From NCBI RefSeq assembly GCF_042679085.1, contig NZ_JBHTLQ010000009.1, forward strand, positions 37,315 to 101,314: DNA of 64,000 bases, in the 5' to 3' direction. The notes below the pieces were generated by a model. That model ran no database searches. It was not told the origin of the DNA and worked only from the letters and a program-made list of their open reading frames with translations. Made by a program: the position numbers and the translations under genes. Source of the DNA: Phenylobacterium conjunctum. GTDB taxonomy: Bacteria; Pseudomonadota; Alphaproteobacteria; Caulobacterales; Caulobacteraceae. Below, piece after piece: positions 26,337 through 33,898 of the stretch (position 1 is its first letter; each line of letters opens with the position of its first letter).

Positions 26337-27056
26337 ATGAAGGTCACCGGCGCCCGCAGCGAGACGTTCTCGGCGATCCGCAAGCGCGCCCTCGCCAAGG
26401 CGGGCGCCTACGCGACCGCCGCCGCGCCGGCGCCGGCGGACAAGACCGCCTTTCTGGGCCTGACCGAGGCGGACCTGACCCCGGCTGTCCAGCAGGCGGT
26501 CAAGACCTTGCTCACCGAGATCGACGACCTGCGCGGCGAGGTCTCGCGGCTGAAGGCTCGCCTCGCCGAGGCCGAGGAGCTGGCGGATCGCGACGCCCTG
26601 ACCCCGGTGCTCAACCGCCGCGCCTTCGTGCGGGAGCTGGGCCGCATCCGCACCTTCGCTCAGCGCTACGGCTCGCCCGCCAGCCTGGTCTATTTCGACA
26701 TCGACGGCTTCAAGGGCGTCAACGACCGCTATGGCCACGCCGCCGGCGACGCCGCCCTGCAGGCCGTCGCCGCGCGCCTGGCCGCCAATGTCCGCGAAAG
26801 CGACATCGTGGGACGCATGGGCGGCGACGAGTTCGCGGTCATCCTGGCCCAGGCCGATCGCGCCACCGCCGAGGCCAAGGCCCGGTCCCTGGCCCACGAG
26901 ATCGAGAAATCGCCCATCGAGTTCGGCGACTGGACGGCCCCGATCCACATCTCCTACGGCGTGCGCGAGATCAGCCAGACCCAGGAGCCGGAAGAGATCG
27001 TCGCCGAGGCGGACGCGGCCATGTTCCTGCGCAAGCGCGAAGTCCGCGCGGGCTGA
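26337..27056 (+). CDS. GGDEF diguanylate cyclase
   Basis: The 239-residue soluble protein should make cyclic di-GMP from GTP. A short coiled coil (about residues 55-82, TLLTEIDDLRGEVSRLKARL) leads into a single GGDEF domain: metal and substrate residues in YFDIDGFKGVND, the catalytic motif GGDEF, and an inhibitory I-site RESD placed five residues before it, so product feedback is expected. There is no membrane helix or receiver domain, so the input signal is unclear; dimerisation through the coiled coil is likely. It ends six bases before the convergent hydrolase gene. Confidence 0.93.
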   Translation: MKVTGARSETFSAIRKRALAKAGAYATAAAPAPADKTAFLGLTEADLTPAVQQAVKTLLTEIDDLRGEVSRLKARLAEAEELADRDALTPVLNRRAFVRELGRIRTFAQRYGSPASLVYFDIDGFKGVNDRYGHAAGDAALQAVAARLAANVRESDIVGRMGGDEFAVILAQADRATAEAKARSLAHEIEKSPIEFGDWTAPIHISYGVREISQTQEPEEIVAEADAAMFLRKREVRAG

Positions 27057-27062
27057 ATCGCC

Positions 27063-27824
27063 TCAGGGCGCCGCAAAGATCTCGCCCGCCGCCGCCATCA
27101 AGGTTGAATAGTGCGACTGGCCGGTCAGGACCCGCACCTGTCGCCGCCCTGGATCTTGCGCCGCCAGGGCCTGGCTCATGCCCAGCGGCGCCCAGGTGTC
27201 GGCCGCCCCGTGCCAGAGGGTCATGGGCGCGCCTAGGCCGGCGAACCGGTCAGGCGGCGTGCGGACATAGGCGCGGAGATCCCGCCGGTAGCCGACCGCG
27301 CCCTGCCCCAGGCTCTGGTTCATCGCGGATGTCAGGATGCGGCGGAACTCCGCGCTGCGCGCCAGGCCGGCGTCTTCCCCCGCGGCGGAGGCGAACAGCT
27401 GGTCGAGCAACAGGTCCGGCGCGCCGCGCGCCACAAGACCCTGCGCCCAGGTCAGGACCCGGAACGCCATGGCGTTGTCCCTGGCCAGCCGGAAGACCGG
27501 GCCCCCCGCCATCTGGGGCAGGAAATCGCCAAGGCCCAGGGGCGCGGCGGGCGAGATCAGGTCCAGCGCGGGGTCGCGGTCGGAAAGCCTGAGCGCCACC
27601 TCACAGGCCACGAAGGCGCCAATGGAGAAGCCGACCAGCCGCAAGCCGCCGTCGGGCCAACGCCGCCGGATCTCCTGCGCCAGGTGGTCATAATAGCGCT
27701 CAGCCGAAAGTTCGGGGCGATCCCGGTTGCGGTCCGGGGCGAACAGGTCCGCGGGCAGCGGCGGCAGGAGCCCAAGCTCCAGCCGCGCGCCGGGCTGGCC
27801 ATGGAAGTAGGCGGCAGGCCTCAA
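27063..27824 (-). CDS. Alpha/beta hydrolase, type II thioesterase-like
   Basis: The 253-residue protein has the alpha/beta-hydrolase order of the Thioesterase family: HGQPG near the N-terminus (oxyanion), GFSIGAFVACE (nucleophile Ser), an acid in HGAADTWAP and His in TGQSHYSTL. Family members release acyl groups from carrier proteins or CoA. The frame begins at a TTG ten bases after the upstream DUF465 gene, with AGGG upstream, so the pair is likely one transcript. No polyketide or peptide synthetase is seen in the window, so the natural substrate is unknown. Confidence 0.75.
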   Translation of the reverse strand: MRPAAYFHGQPGARLELGLLPPLPADLFAPDRNRDRPELSAERYYDHLAQEIRRRWPDGGLRLVGFSIGAFVACEVALRLSDRDPALDLISPAAPLGLGDFLPQMAGGPVFRLARDNAMAFRVLTWAQGLVARGAPDLLLDQLFASAAGEDAGLARSAEFRRILTSAMNQSLGQGAVGYRRDLRAYVRTPPDRFAGLGAPMTLWHGAADTWAPLGMSQALAAQDPGRRQVRVLTGQSHYSTLMAAAGEIFAAP

Positions 27825-27834
27825 GCGATCAGCC

Positions 27835-28053
27835 CTAGGCGATGATGTCCGGGGTCAGCAGGTCCTTCAGACGCGCGATCTCGTCCTTCAGCAGCAGCTT
27901 CTTCCGCTTCAGGCGGCCGATCACCATCATGTCGGGCATGGTCATGGCCGCGATGGCCTGCACGGCCACATCCAGGTCCGCATGTTCCTGGATAGCCGTG
28001 TTGAGCCGGGCCCGGATCGCATCTTCGGGCTCGTCGGCCTGGTTCTCGTTCAT
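27835..28053 (-). CDS. DUF465 (YdcH-type) small helical protein
   Basis: The 72-residue protein starting at ATG 28053 (MNENQADEPEDAIRARLN) fits the DUF465/YdcH family. A helical hairpin is followed by the family's basic segment (IGRLKRKKLLLKDEIARLKDLL). The in-frame GTG two codons upstream is less likely. The function of the family is not known. A second, shorter DUF465 protein is encoded at 29316-29489, so the window carries two paralogues about 1.3 kb apart. Confidence 0.85.
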   Translation of the reverse strand: MNENQADEPEDAIRARLNTAIQEHADLDVAVQAIAAMTMPDMMVIGRLKRKKLLLKDEIARLKDLLTPDIIA

Positions 28054-28125
28054 ACGCACGCCCCGCTACGCCAAGCTCAATGATGGGGAAACGTAACCGT
28101 TACGGCAAGCGGCGTGACACCCGGT

Positions 28126-28572
28126 TCAGGTGAGCGGCCCGGCCAGCCGCGCCAGGGCGTCCAGGGGCGCCGTGCGGCCCCAGGCGGCGGAGGCGGCTTC
28201 CAGGGCCGCCAGCGCCGGGACGCCGCCCTTGTGCTGGCCCACCAGGTCGGCGAGCGTCTCCATGAGCAGCCGTTCGGCGTGCAGTTCGGCGGCCTTGATG
28301 TCCTCGCGCAGGGCCAGGCGGGCGCCCGCGTCCACGGGCGCGAAGTCCGCCTTCAGCCGCCGCCGCACGGTGCGGATGGGCGACAGCACCTCGGCCTCCC
28401 AGGCCTTGGCGAGCGCCGCGCCCTTGGCCAGCACCTCGGCCGGCGGGCCCTCGGCCCAGATCGCCCAGAGCAGGAAGGGCGTGTTCTGGCCGTGGGCGTC
28501 CTGCAGGGCCAGGCAGGCGTCCGGCACGTCCGGCCGGGCATAGGCTTCAAGGGTCCAGGACCAGATCGACAT
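28126..28572 (-). CDS. TIGR02444-family protein (DUF2390)
   Basis: The 148-residue protein resembles the TIGR02444 group of short all-helical proteins (MSIWSWTLEAYARPDVPDAC, later FLLWAIWAEG and PIRTVRRRLK). No catalytic motif is visible and the family's function is unknown. Its ATG overlaps the ubiX stop by one base (TGATG), so it is translated together with ubiX. Confidence 0.8.
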   Translation of the reverse strand: MSIWSWTLEAYARPDVPDACLALQDAHGQNTPFLLWAIWAEGPPAEVLAKGAALAKAWEAEVLSPIRTVRRRLKADFAPVDAGARLALREDIKAAELHAERLLMETLADLVGQHKGGVPALAALEAASAAWGRTAPLDALARLAGPLT

Positions 28573-29186
28573 CAGGCGTCTCCCGCGACAGGGCCCACGT
28601 CCTGGCCCCAGCGCTTCACGCCGCGCCAGGACAGGCCGAACAGATCCAGCGACCGGCCGACCGACTGGTCAACCATCTCCTCCAGCGACTGGGGCTGGGC
28701 GTAGAAGGCCGGCAGGGGCGGGGCGATCACCGCGCCCATCTCCGCCAGCCGCACCATGGTGCGCAGGTGGCCCAGGTGCAGGGGCGTCTCGCGCACCATC
28801 AGCACCAGGGTGCGCCGCTCCTTGAGCGTCACGTCGGCGGCGCGGGTCAAAAGCGACGAGGTCACGCCGGTGGCGATCTCGCTCATGGTCCGGACCGAGC
28901 AGGGCGCGATGATCATGCCCAGGGTCGGGAAGGAGCCGGAGGCGATGGAGGCGCCGATATCGCCGGGCTTGTGCGACACTTCAGCGCGGGCCTGGACCTC
29001 CGCCAGGGTCAGCTTGGTTTCCTGAGCGACCGTGAGGGCGGCGGCCTTGGACAACACCAGGTGGGTCTCGACGCCCAACTCCTTGCAGGCGTCCAGCACG
29101 CGAAGCCCATAGATCACGCCGCTGGCCCCGGAAATCCCCACCACCAGGCGCTGTGGTTCGGGGCGATCACGTCCGGATTCGGCCAT
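28572..29186 (-). CDS. ubiX: Flavin prenyltransferase UbiX
   Basis: UbiX attaches dimethylallyl phosphate to FMN to make the prenylated flavin used by UbiD-type decarboxylases, for example in ubiquinone synthesis. The 204-residue protein has the Rossmann-like flavoprotein N-terminus VVGISGASGVIYGLRVL, the catalytic region IIAPCSVRTMSEIATG and the conserved RETPLHLGHLRTM. Length is normal. The next gene downstream (TIGR02444) overlaps its stop. No ubiD is visible in the window. Confidence 0.95.
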   Translation of the reverse strand: MAESGRDRPEPQRLVVGISGASGVIYGLRVLDACKELGVETHLVLSKAAALTVAQETKLTLAEVQARAEVSHKPGDIGASIASGSFPTLGMIIAPCSVRTMSEIATGVTSSLLTRAADVTLKERRTLVLMVRETPLHLGHLRTMVRLAEMGAVIAPPLPAFYAQPQSLEEMVDQSVGRSLDLFGLSWRGVKRWGQDVGPVAGDA

Positions 29187-29315
29187 TAAGGATGCTCCCG
29201 CGCCTGCAAATCGGGCGCCCGGTTCGCCGGGGCCTCTGCAAAGATATGTGATCTGACAGGCCAGACCAGCGGGTGTTCACTTCGCAGGTCGTTCAATGGA
29301 AGGAGACTTGTAGTC

Positions 29316-29489
29316 ATGGCCGTTGAAGCCCGCATCCGTAACCTCGGAACCCGCCACCAGACCCTGGACGAGGCGATCCGAGACGAGACGAACCGGCCGG
29401 CGTGCGACGATGTAAGGCTCCGAGAGCTCAAACGGCAAAAGCTGAAGCTCAAGGAAGAGATGGAGGCCCTGAAGGCCCGCATCCACTAG
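29316..29489 (+). CDS. DUF465 (YdcH-type) small protein, 57 residues
   Basis: A 57-residue frame from ATG 29316 with a strong GGAAGGAGA ribosome site upstream reads MAVEARIRNLGTRHQTLDEA, then DDVRLRELKRQKLKLKEEME and ALKARIH. This is a full DUF465 helical hairpin with the family's Lys/Arg-rich LKRQKLKLKEE segment. The opposite-strand frame over the same bases is not convincing. Function unknown; it is a divergent neighbour of ubiX. Confidence 0.88.
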   Translation: MAVEARIRNLGTRHQTLDEAIRDETNRPACDDVRLRELKRQKLKLKEEMEALKARIH

Positions 29490-29503
29490 GTCCAGTAAAG
29501 GCC

Positions 29504-29540
29504 AGGCGCCCTCCCCCCGCGCGGCGGCGGGAAGGCGCCT
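29504..29540. terminator. Candidate bidirectional terminator between the DUF465 gene and trcR
   Basis: AGGCGCC (29504-29510) and GGCGCCT (29534-29540) pair around a G/C-rich interior (CTCCCCCC facing GGCGGCGGG). It lies in the 60-bp gap of two convergent genes; no T-run is present. Confidence 0.5.
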
Positions 29541-29549
29541 AAGGGCCCA

Positions 29550-30218
29550 TCAGTCCTCTTCGCCGTCCTCGTCGTCGTACAGGGGCTCTTCAGCCACATA
29601 GGGCTGTTCCGCCTGATCGAGGGGCACGCCGGTCTCAGAGGCCGGCTCCAGGGTCGGGCCGTCGACGATCCCGCGGCGGGCGTCATCCTTGGCCTTCCTT
29701 TCCGCCGCCTTCTTCACCACCGCGTCCAGCTCCAGCTGGGTGGCGAGACCGAGGGTCACGGGATCCACCGGCTTGATGTTGGCCGAATTCCAGTGGCTGC
29801 GGGTGCGCACCTGGTCGATGGTGGCCTTGGTCGTGCCGAGCAGGCGCGCGATCTGGGCGTCCGCCACTTCCGGGTGGTTGCGGATGAACCAGGCGATGGC
29901 GTCCGGACGGTCCTGGCGGCGCGACACCGGGGTGTAGCGCGGCGCCTTCTTCACCGGCTTAAGCAGCTCGGCATGCCGACTCTTTTGGGCTCGCATCCGG
30001 TACTTGTCGTTGTTCTGGGCGGCGTCCAGCTCCTCGCGGGACAGTTGGCCATTGGCGATCGGGTCGGCGCCGCGGATGTCGCGCGCCACTTCACCGTCGG
30101 CGATGCCCTTCACTTCAAGCGGGTGCAGGCCGCAGAAGTCAGCGATCTGATCGAAGGTCAGCGAGGTGTTGTCGACCAGCCAGACGGCGGTCGCCTTCGG
30201 CATCAGAATGTCGGTCAT
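29550..30218 (-). CDS. trcR: Cell-cycle transcriptional regulator TrcR (DUF1013)
   Basis: The 222-residue protein is a DUF1013 member, a conserved alphaproteobacterial regulator named TrcR. The N-terminal half has a helix-turn-helix-like segment (SLTFDQIADFCGLHPLEVKG) and the middle another (DAQIARLLGTTKATIDQVRTRSHW), followed by Ala/Lys-rich and acidic C-terminal parts (PLYDDEDGEED). The ATG has AGGA eight bases upstream. It follows the DUF1153 gene on the same strand with a GC hairpin in between, so it may have its own promoter. Confidence 0.9.
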   Translation of the reverse strand: MTDILMPKATAVWLVDNTSLTFDQIADFCGLHPLEVKGIADGEVARDIRGADPIANGQLSREELDAAQNNDKYRMRAQKSRHAELLKPVKKAPRYTPVSRRQDRPDAIAWFIRNHPEVADAQIARLLGTTKATIDQVRTRSHWNSANIKPVDPVTLGLATQLELDAVVKKAAERKAKDDARRGIVDGPTLEPASETGVPLDQAEQPYVAEEPLYDDEDGEED

Positions 30219-30240
30219 GGCGTGTTCCTAAAATGACGGC

Positions 30241-30260
30241 GCCCGGCCTTTCGGCCGGGC
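30241..30260 (-). terminator. GC hairpin after the DUF1153 gene
   Basis: GCCCGGCC, loop TTTC, GGCCGGGC: a perfect 8-bp stem between the DUF1153 gene end (30327) and the trcR start (30218). On the minus strand a short TTTT follows nine bases later, so termination may be partial. Confidence 0.55.
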
Positions 30261-30326
30261 GGTGCATTAAGCGGGTTCTCATATAGGCCGGTTTGCGCCC
30301 AAGGAAAACGCAGAATCTGAAAGCCT

Positions 30327-30632
30327 TTACGCGCGGCGACGCCGCCCCGTCGAGCGGTAGGCCTTGGCCATGGTCACCCGCAGGCCCGGAACCCCGTGGC
30401 GGTCGAACATCATCAGCCAGTTGGCGATCTCCTCCATGGTCAGGCCATAGCGGGCCTGGGCGGCCTCCAGGGTGATCAGACCCGATCGGATGGCGACCAC
30501 CAACTCGGCCTTGCGGCGCGGCACCCAGCGGTCGATGTCCGCGGGCGGAAGGTCCTCGGCCTTCAGCCTCAGGCCGAGCGGGCCGATCACCGACATGGGT
30601 GGGGGTGCGACGCGCTGTTCAGAAACGGACAC
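30327..30632 (-). CDS. DUF1153 protein (SciP family)
   Basis: The 101-residue protein has the DUF1153 core: SVIGPLGLRL, then DRWVPRRKAELVVAIRSGLI, a helix-turn-helix-like EAAQARYGLTMEEIANW and MFDRHGVPGLRVT. SciP of Caulobacter, a member of this family, binds DNA and represses CtrA-activated promoters. Whether this copy is SciP itself or a paralogue cannot be told here, since flagellar genes that neighbour sciP in C. crescentus are absent. A GTG at 30632 with GGAG upstream is taken as start; an ATG at 30596 is the alternative. The start lies inside the preceding gene's 3' end (14-bp overlap). Confidence 0.85.
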   Translation of the reverse strand: MSVSEQRVAPPPMSVIGPLGLRLKAEDLPPADIDRWVPRRKAELVVAIRSGLITLEAAQARYGLTMEEIANWLMMFDRHGVPGLRVTMAKAYRSTGRRRRA

Positions 30633-31386
30633 GGTGGCGCAGCTCCATGAGGATGTCGTCCCGGTGTCCGAAGATGACGCCGACGAAGGCGGTCAGGGCG
30701 GCGAGCGCGACCAGCACCCAGGCCGAAAGGGTGACCAGCCGGTCGCCGCAATCGCGCCAGCGCCGGCCGCGGGCCGACCGCGGGGGGGCGGCCGGCCCGG
30801 GCCCGCTTACCGGTCCCGGCGACTGGAGAGGTCCCGGCCGGGGCGGCGGCGCGGACTGGGGCGAGGCGTCGTGGCGAACGCCCCTCAGTTCCGCGTCGAG
30901 CAGCACCCAGACTTCGCGCAGGCGGGCGGCAGTCTGGAAGGCGGTGGTTTCGCCATCGAAGGCGGCCAGGCGGATGGAGGCGACCTCGTCCTCGATCTGC
31001 GGCCGCAGGGCCTGGACGCCGTTATAGGCGTAGAGCGCGCCCAGCTCGATCACATGGGCGCAGGCGTTCAGCACCCGCCGCGGGGGCTCATCGGCCACCC
31101 CATCGACGATCACCACCCGCCCGCGCACCGTCTCATGCAGCAGGGCCAGGCCCGCCAGGGCCCGGTTGGACGGGATCCAGGTCTCGCTGACCTCCGCGGA
31201 CCTGAACCAGCCGGCGCTGAACTCCAGCACCCGCTCGGCGAACACGTCGACCACGCAGTACTCGATGACCTTCTGGTTATAGCCCCGGTATTGGAGCCGC
31301 TCGCAGAAGAACAAGGGGTTGCGCGGGAACACGGGGCTCACGCGGTGCAGGGGGAAGGGAATGACCTTGTCCGCCGCCGCGCTCAC
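30619..31386 (-). CDS. Uncharacterised C-terminally membrane-anchored protein
   Basis: I do not recognise the family. The 255-residue protein has a folded-looking N-terminal domain (about 1-165, with FFCERLQYRGYNQKVIEYC and RVLNACAHVIELGALYAYNG), a Pro/Gly-rich linker (about 172-205) and a single hydrophobic helix near the C-terminus (about 217-239) followed by a short basic tail. This suggests a tail-anchored inner-membrane protein whose main domain faces the cytoplasm. It starts at GTG overlapping the upstream HTH gene stop (GTGA) and overlaps the DUF1153 gene by 14 bases, so the three are one translationally coupled cassette. Confidence 0.75.
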   Translation of the reverse strand: MSAAADKVIPFPLHRVSPVFPRNPLFFCERLQYRGYNQKVIEYCVVDVFAERVLEFSAGWFRSAEVSETWIPSNRALAGLALLHETVRGRVVIVDGVADEPPRRVLNACAHVIELGALYAYNGVQALRPQIEDEVASIRLAAFDGETTAFQTAARLREVWVLLDAELRGVRHDASPQSAPPPRPGPLQSPGPVSGPGPAAPPRSARGRRWRDCGDRLVTLSAWVLVALAALTAFVGVIFGHRDDILMELRHRVRF

Positions 31387-31826
31387 GAGGCGCCGCCCCC
31401 GGGACGCAGGCCGCGGGGCTGCAGCGCCTCCAGCAGGCGCCCGCGCTCGATCCGCACCGTATAGGAGGCGCCCGGACCGGCGGAGAGGACGCCGTTCTGC
31501 TCCAGGAGCCGCAGCTTACGCCGCACGGTCTCGCGCGGGATCCCGGTCATGTTGGCGATACTGAAGGCCGAGAGGCTGGCCTGGACCTCGGCCAGGGAGA
31601 CCACCCCGCCGTGCGAGGCCTCGTTCACCGCCTCGGTGGCCGCGGCCAGGATGAAGGCCATGTAGACGAAGACGGCGTCGGAATCGTTGCCGCACCGCCG
31701 CCGCCAGGTCAGGGTCAGGTGAAAGAGCAGGCTGGCGTTGTGGTGAAACTCATAGGCCCTGGAGCCATCGTGGCGCGAGAGAAGGCCGTGCGTCGGCCCG
31801 AGTTCCGACAGCGCATTGAAGCCCAT
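31383..31826 (-). CDS. Small winged-helix transcriptional regulator, uncharacterised
   Basis: The 147-residue protein has an N-terminal helical part (HHNASLLFHLTLTWRRRCG, AVFVYMAFILAAATEAVNEA) and a clear helix-turn-helix at about residues 85-112 (LSAFSIANMTGIPRETVRRK then LRLLEQNGVL) with a likely wing (ASYTVRIERG), resembling Crp/MarR-type DNA readers without a nucleotide-binding domain. Two CTCGCGAG sites exactly 20 bp apart lie 13 bp upstream of its start, so autoregulation is plausible. It heads the cassette with the membrane-anchored protein and the DUF1153 protein. Confidence 0.75.
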   Translation of the reverse strand: MGFNALSELGPTHGLLSRHDGSRAYEFHHNASLLFHLTLTWRRRCGNDSDAVFVYMAFILAAATEAVNEASHGGVVSLAEVQASLSAFSIANMTGIPRETVRRKLRLLEQNGVLSAGPGASYTVRIERGRLLEALQPRGLRPGGGAS

Positions 31827-31838
31827 GACAACTCATCC

Positions 31839-31868
31839 CTCGCGAGAACTTTTCCCGTCTCGCGAGAA
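31839..31868. promoter_or_regulatory. Two CTCGCGAGAA sites spaced 20 bp, candidate operator of the HTH cassette
   Basis: CTCGCGAGAA occurs at 31839-31848 and again at 31859-31868, an exact two-helical-turn spacing, immediately upstream of the HTH gene start at 31826. The 8-bp core is palindromic. A dimeric regulator bound at both sites would lie on one face of the DNA. Confidence 0.55.
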
Positions 31869-32100
31869 ACCCGGATTGGGTATGCGTGGCAATAGGCTCG
31901 GCGCCCAACTTGGACAGATTGTCGCTCACAGTGAGCAGAATCAGGCTTTCGAAGCTAATTTTCTCAAGTACGCGGCGCCGCCGTATAAGAATTCCATAGG
32001 GATCGACCTGCCTATCGCCGCTTCCGGCGATACTGTCCCAGCCGCAAGCGCACCAAATATTGTGCGGCGACTCTTATGGCCAAGCTTGGCGCTTTGGGAA

Positions 32101-32161
32101 AGGCGCCACTTCTGGCGCCTGACCTCAAGTATGATCTGAACGACTTAGAAGAACGTCGTTC
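32101..32161 (-). terminator. Two small hairpins after ribBX
   Basis: AGGCGCC/GGCGCCT (32101-32107, 32114-32120) and GAACGAC/GTCGTTC (32138-32144, 32155-32161) lie within 70 bp of the ribBX stop. Either could end the transcript; neither has a clear T-run. Confidence 0.4.
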
Positions 32162-32170
32162 TTCGCATCC

Positions 32171-33298
32171 TCATCCCAGGGTCTGGCGACCCAGGATGCG
32201 CAGACCGTAACCGGCCGAGCCAGGCAGGACGGTGGAGGAGTTGGAGAGCAGGGTGATGTCGCGCACCCCCAGGTCGACCAGGATCTGGGCGCCGACGCCG
32301 TAGTCCCGCAGGACGTTGGCGCCGTGGTCCACATTGGCGCCGGCGCCATAGCGCTCGGACAGCCAGGCCGGGTTGCTGTCGCGGATGAACACCGCGACAC
32401 CTGCCCCGTCATAGTCGGCGATGGCCTGCAGGGCGGCGGGCACATAGTCCCGGCGCGCCTCCACATGGCCCAGCATGTCGGCGGCGAAGTCGACGCGGTG
32501 CATGCGCACCAGGGTGGGCTTGTCCGCCTCGATCCGGCCCTTGGTCAGGACCACGTGCTCGGTGCGGTCCAGGATGTTGCGATAGATGACCATCCGGAAC
32601 TTGCCGCCGAAGGCGGACTCGAACGGGGTCTCCAGCACCCGCTCCACCTGGCGCTCGGTGCGCCGGCGATAGGCGATCAGGTCGGCGATGGTGCCGATCT
32701 TCAGCCCATGCAGCTGGGCGAAGCCGACCAGGTCGGGCAGGCGGGCCATGGACCCGTCGTCCTTCATGATCTCGCAGATCACGCCGGCGGGGTTCAGGCC
32801 GGCCAGGCGGCTGATGTCCACGGCGGCTTCCGTATGGCCGGCGCGCACCAGCACCCCGCCGTCGCGGGCGACCAGCGGGAAGACGTGGCCGGGGGAGACG
32901 ATGTCGTCCGGGCCCTTGGTCGGGTCGATGGCCACGGCCACGGTGTGGCTGCGGTCATGGGCCGAGATGCCGGTGGTGACCCCTTCCTTGGCCTCGATGG
33001 AGACGGTGAAGGCGGTGCCCATGCCCTCGCGGTTCTCCGCGGCCATGGGGGGCAGGCGCAGGGCGCGGGCGCGCTCCTGGGTGATCGACAGGCAGATCAG
33101 GCCGCGGGCGAAGCGGGCCATGAAGTTGATCTGGTCCGGCGTCGCGAACTGGGCCGGAATGATGACGTCGCCCTCGTTCTCGCGATCCTCGGCGTCGACC
33201 AGGATGTAGGGCCGGCCGTTGCGGGCGTCCTCGATGATGTCCTCGATGGGCGAGATCGCCGAGCGGACGGCGTCCTCGGCCGATTGGGAGATCGTCAT
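32171..33298 (-). CDS. ribBA: RibBX: 3,4-dihydroxy-2-butanone-4-phosphate synthase fused to a degenerate GTP cyclohydrolase II domain
   Basis: The N-terminal ~210 residues are an intact RibB enzyme, which converts ribulose 5-phosphate to dihydroxybutanone phosphate for riboflavin synthesis: metal and substrate motifs DAEDRENEGDVI, TTGISAHDRSHT and GHTEAAVD are all present. The C-terminal domain has the GTP cyclohydrolase II fold position, but its zinc cysteines are missing (the segment reads RMHRVDFAADMLGHVEARRD where C-x10-C-x-C is expected) and the QEGRGIGL motif is absent. It should therefore not open GTP. A separate active RibA must exist elsewhere. A flavin reductase gene lies just upstream on the same strand. 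Confidence 0.92.
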   Translation of the reverse strand: MTISQSAEDAVRSAISPIEDIIEDARNGRPYILVDAEDRENEGDVIIPAQFATPDQINFMARFARGLICLSITQERARALRLPPMAAENREGMGTAFTVSIEAKEGVTTGISAHDRSHTVAVAIDPTKGPDDIVSPGHVFPLVARDGGVLVRAGHTEAAVDISRLAGLNPAGVICEIMKDDGSMARLPDLVGFAQLHGLKIGTIADLIAYRRRTERQVERVLETPFESAFGGKFRMVIYRNILDRTEHVVLTKGRIEADKPTLVRMHRVDFAADMLGHVEARRDYVPAALQAIADYDGAGVAVFIRDSNPAWLSERYGAGANVDHGANVLRDYGVGAQILVDLGVRDITLLSNSSTVLPGSAGYGLRILGRQTLG

Positions 33299-33310
33299 CT
33301 GGGCCTTCCT

Positions 33311-33898
33311 TTACTGCTGCGCGGCCAGGCGCATCTTGGCGAACTCCAGCACCTGCTGGCCGACGGTGGCCAGCTGCCAGGCGTCCTTCGGATCGACGGG
33401 CTCGCCGTCGGGGCCGAAGGAGGAGGAGGTCGCGTTGAACGCCGCGCCATACGGCGTCGGCCAACCCCGCAGGGCATGTATGACCGACCGCAGGGTGGTC
33501 AAGGAGGTTCCCGCCGCCTGCCAGCCGTTGGCGGTGATGATGCAGCCCACGGCGCGGTCGGTGAAATAGGGCCGCTCGTCCTTGGCCAGGGCCTCCAGGG
33601 TGTCGAGGGCGTTCTTGATCACGCCGGAGATCGAGCCGTGATAGCCGGGGCTGGCGACAATGACCCCGTCGGCCATGCGCACCGCCTCGATCAGCTCCAG
33701 CTGCTCCGGGGTGGTTTCAGGCGCGGATGGGTTGAAGATCGGCAGCCTGGCCAGGAACTCGCCGCCCAGCAGAGTGGTCTCGGCGCCGTCGGCTTCCGCG
33801 GCCCGCAGGGCGACCAGGAGCGCGCGCTCGGTGGAGGAGCCGGGACGGATGGTCCCTCCGATGCCGATGATCTTCGGCCGGCGCGCGCTTGAGGTCAT
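33311..33898 (-). CDS. NADPH-dependent FMN reductase family protein
   Basis: The 195-residue flavodoxin-like protein has the FMN-phosphate loop GGTIRPGSSTERAL and the conserved SPGYHGSISGVIKNALD segment of the FMN_red family. It should reduce flavins or quinones with NAD(P)H. Its ATG overlaps the stop of the upstream acyl-CoA synthetase gene by four bases (ATGA) and the riboflavin gene ribBX starts 12 bases after its stop, so synthetase, reductase and ribBX form one transcriptional unit. Confidence 0.9.
   Translation of the reverse strand: MTSSARRPKIIGIGGTIRPGSSTERALLVALRAAEADGAETTLLGGEFLARLPIFNPSAPETTPEQLELIEAVRMADGVIVASPGYHGSISGVIKNALDTLEALAKDERPYFTDRAVGCIITANGWQAAGTSLTTLRSVIHALRGWPTPYGAAFNATSSSFGPDGEPVDPKDAWQLATVGQQVLEFAKMRLAAQQ

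Larger units (their letters stand above)
31827..32170. other. 344-bp intergenic region between the HTH gene and ribBX
   Basis: Both flanking genes are on the minus strand, so this holds the 3' end signals of ribBX and the promoter of the HTH cassette. It is noticeably more AT-rich than its surroundings (31900-32140). Visible structures: two CTCGCGAG palindromes (31839, 31859), GCTCAC-A-GTGAGC (31924-31936), AGGCGCC-6-GGCGCCT (32101-32120) and GAACGAC-10-GTCGTTC (32138-32161). An open frame on the plus strand from about 31882 has no ribosome site or recognisable product, so I do not call a gene. Confidence 0.65.

Noticed and set aside
30327..30632. Naming the DUF1153 gene sciP
   Set aside because: The family matches, but the flagellar context of C. 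crescentus sciP is missing and paralogues are common, so I kept a family name.
31882..32139. A small plus-strand gene downstream of ribBX
   Set aside because: The frame has no ribosome site and no recognisable protein; start choice is arbitrary.
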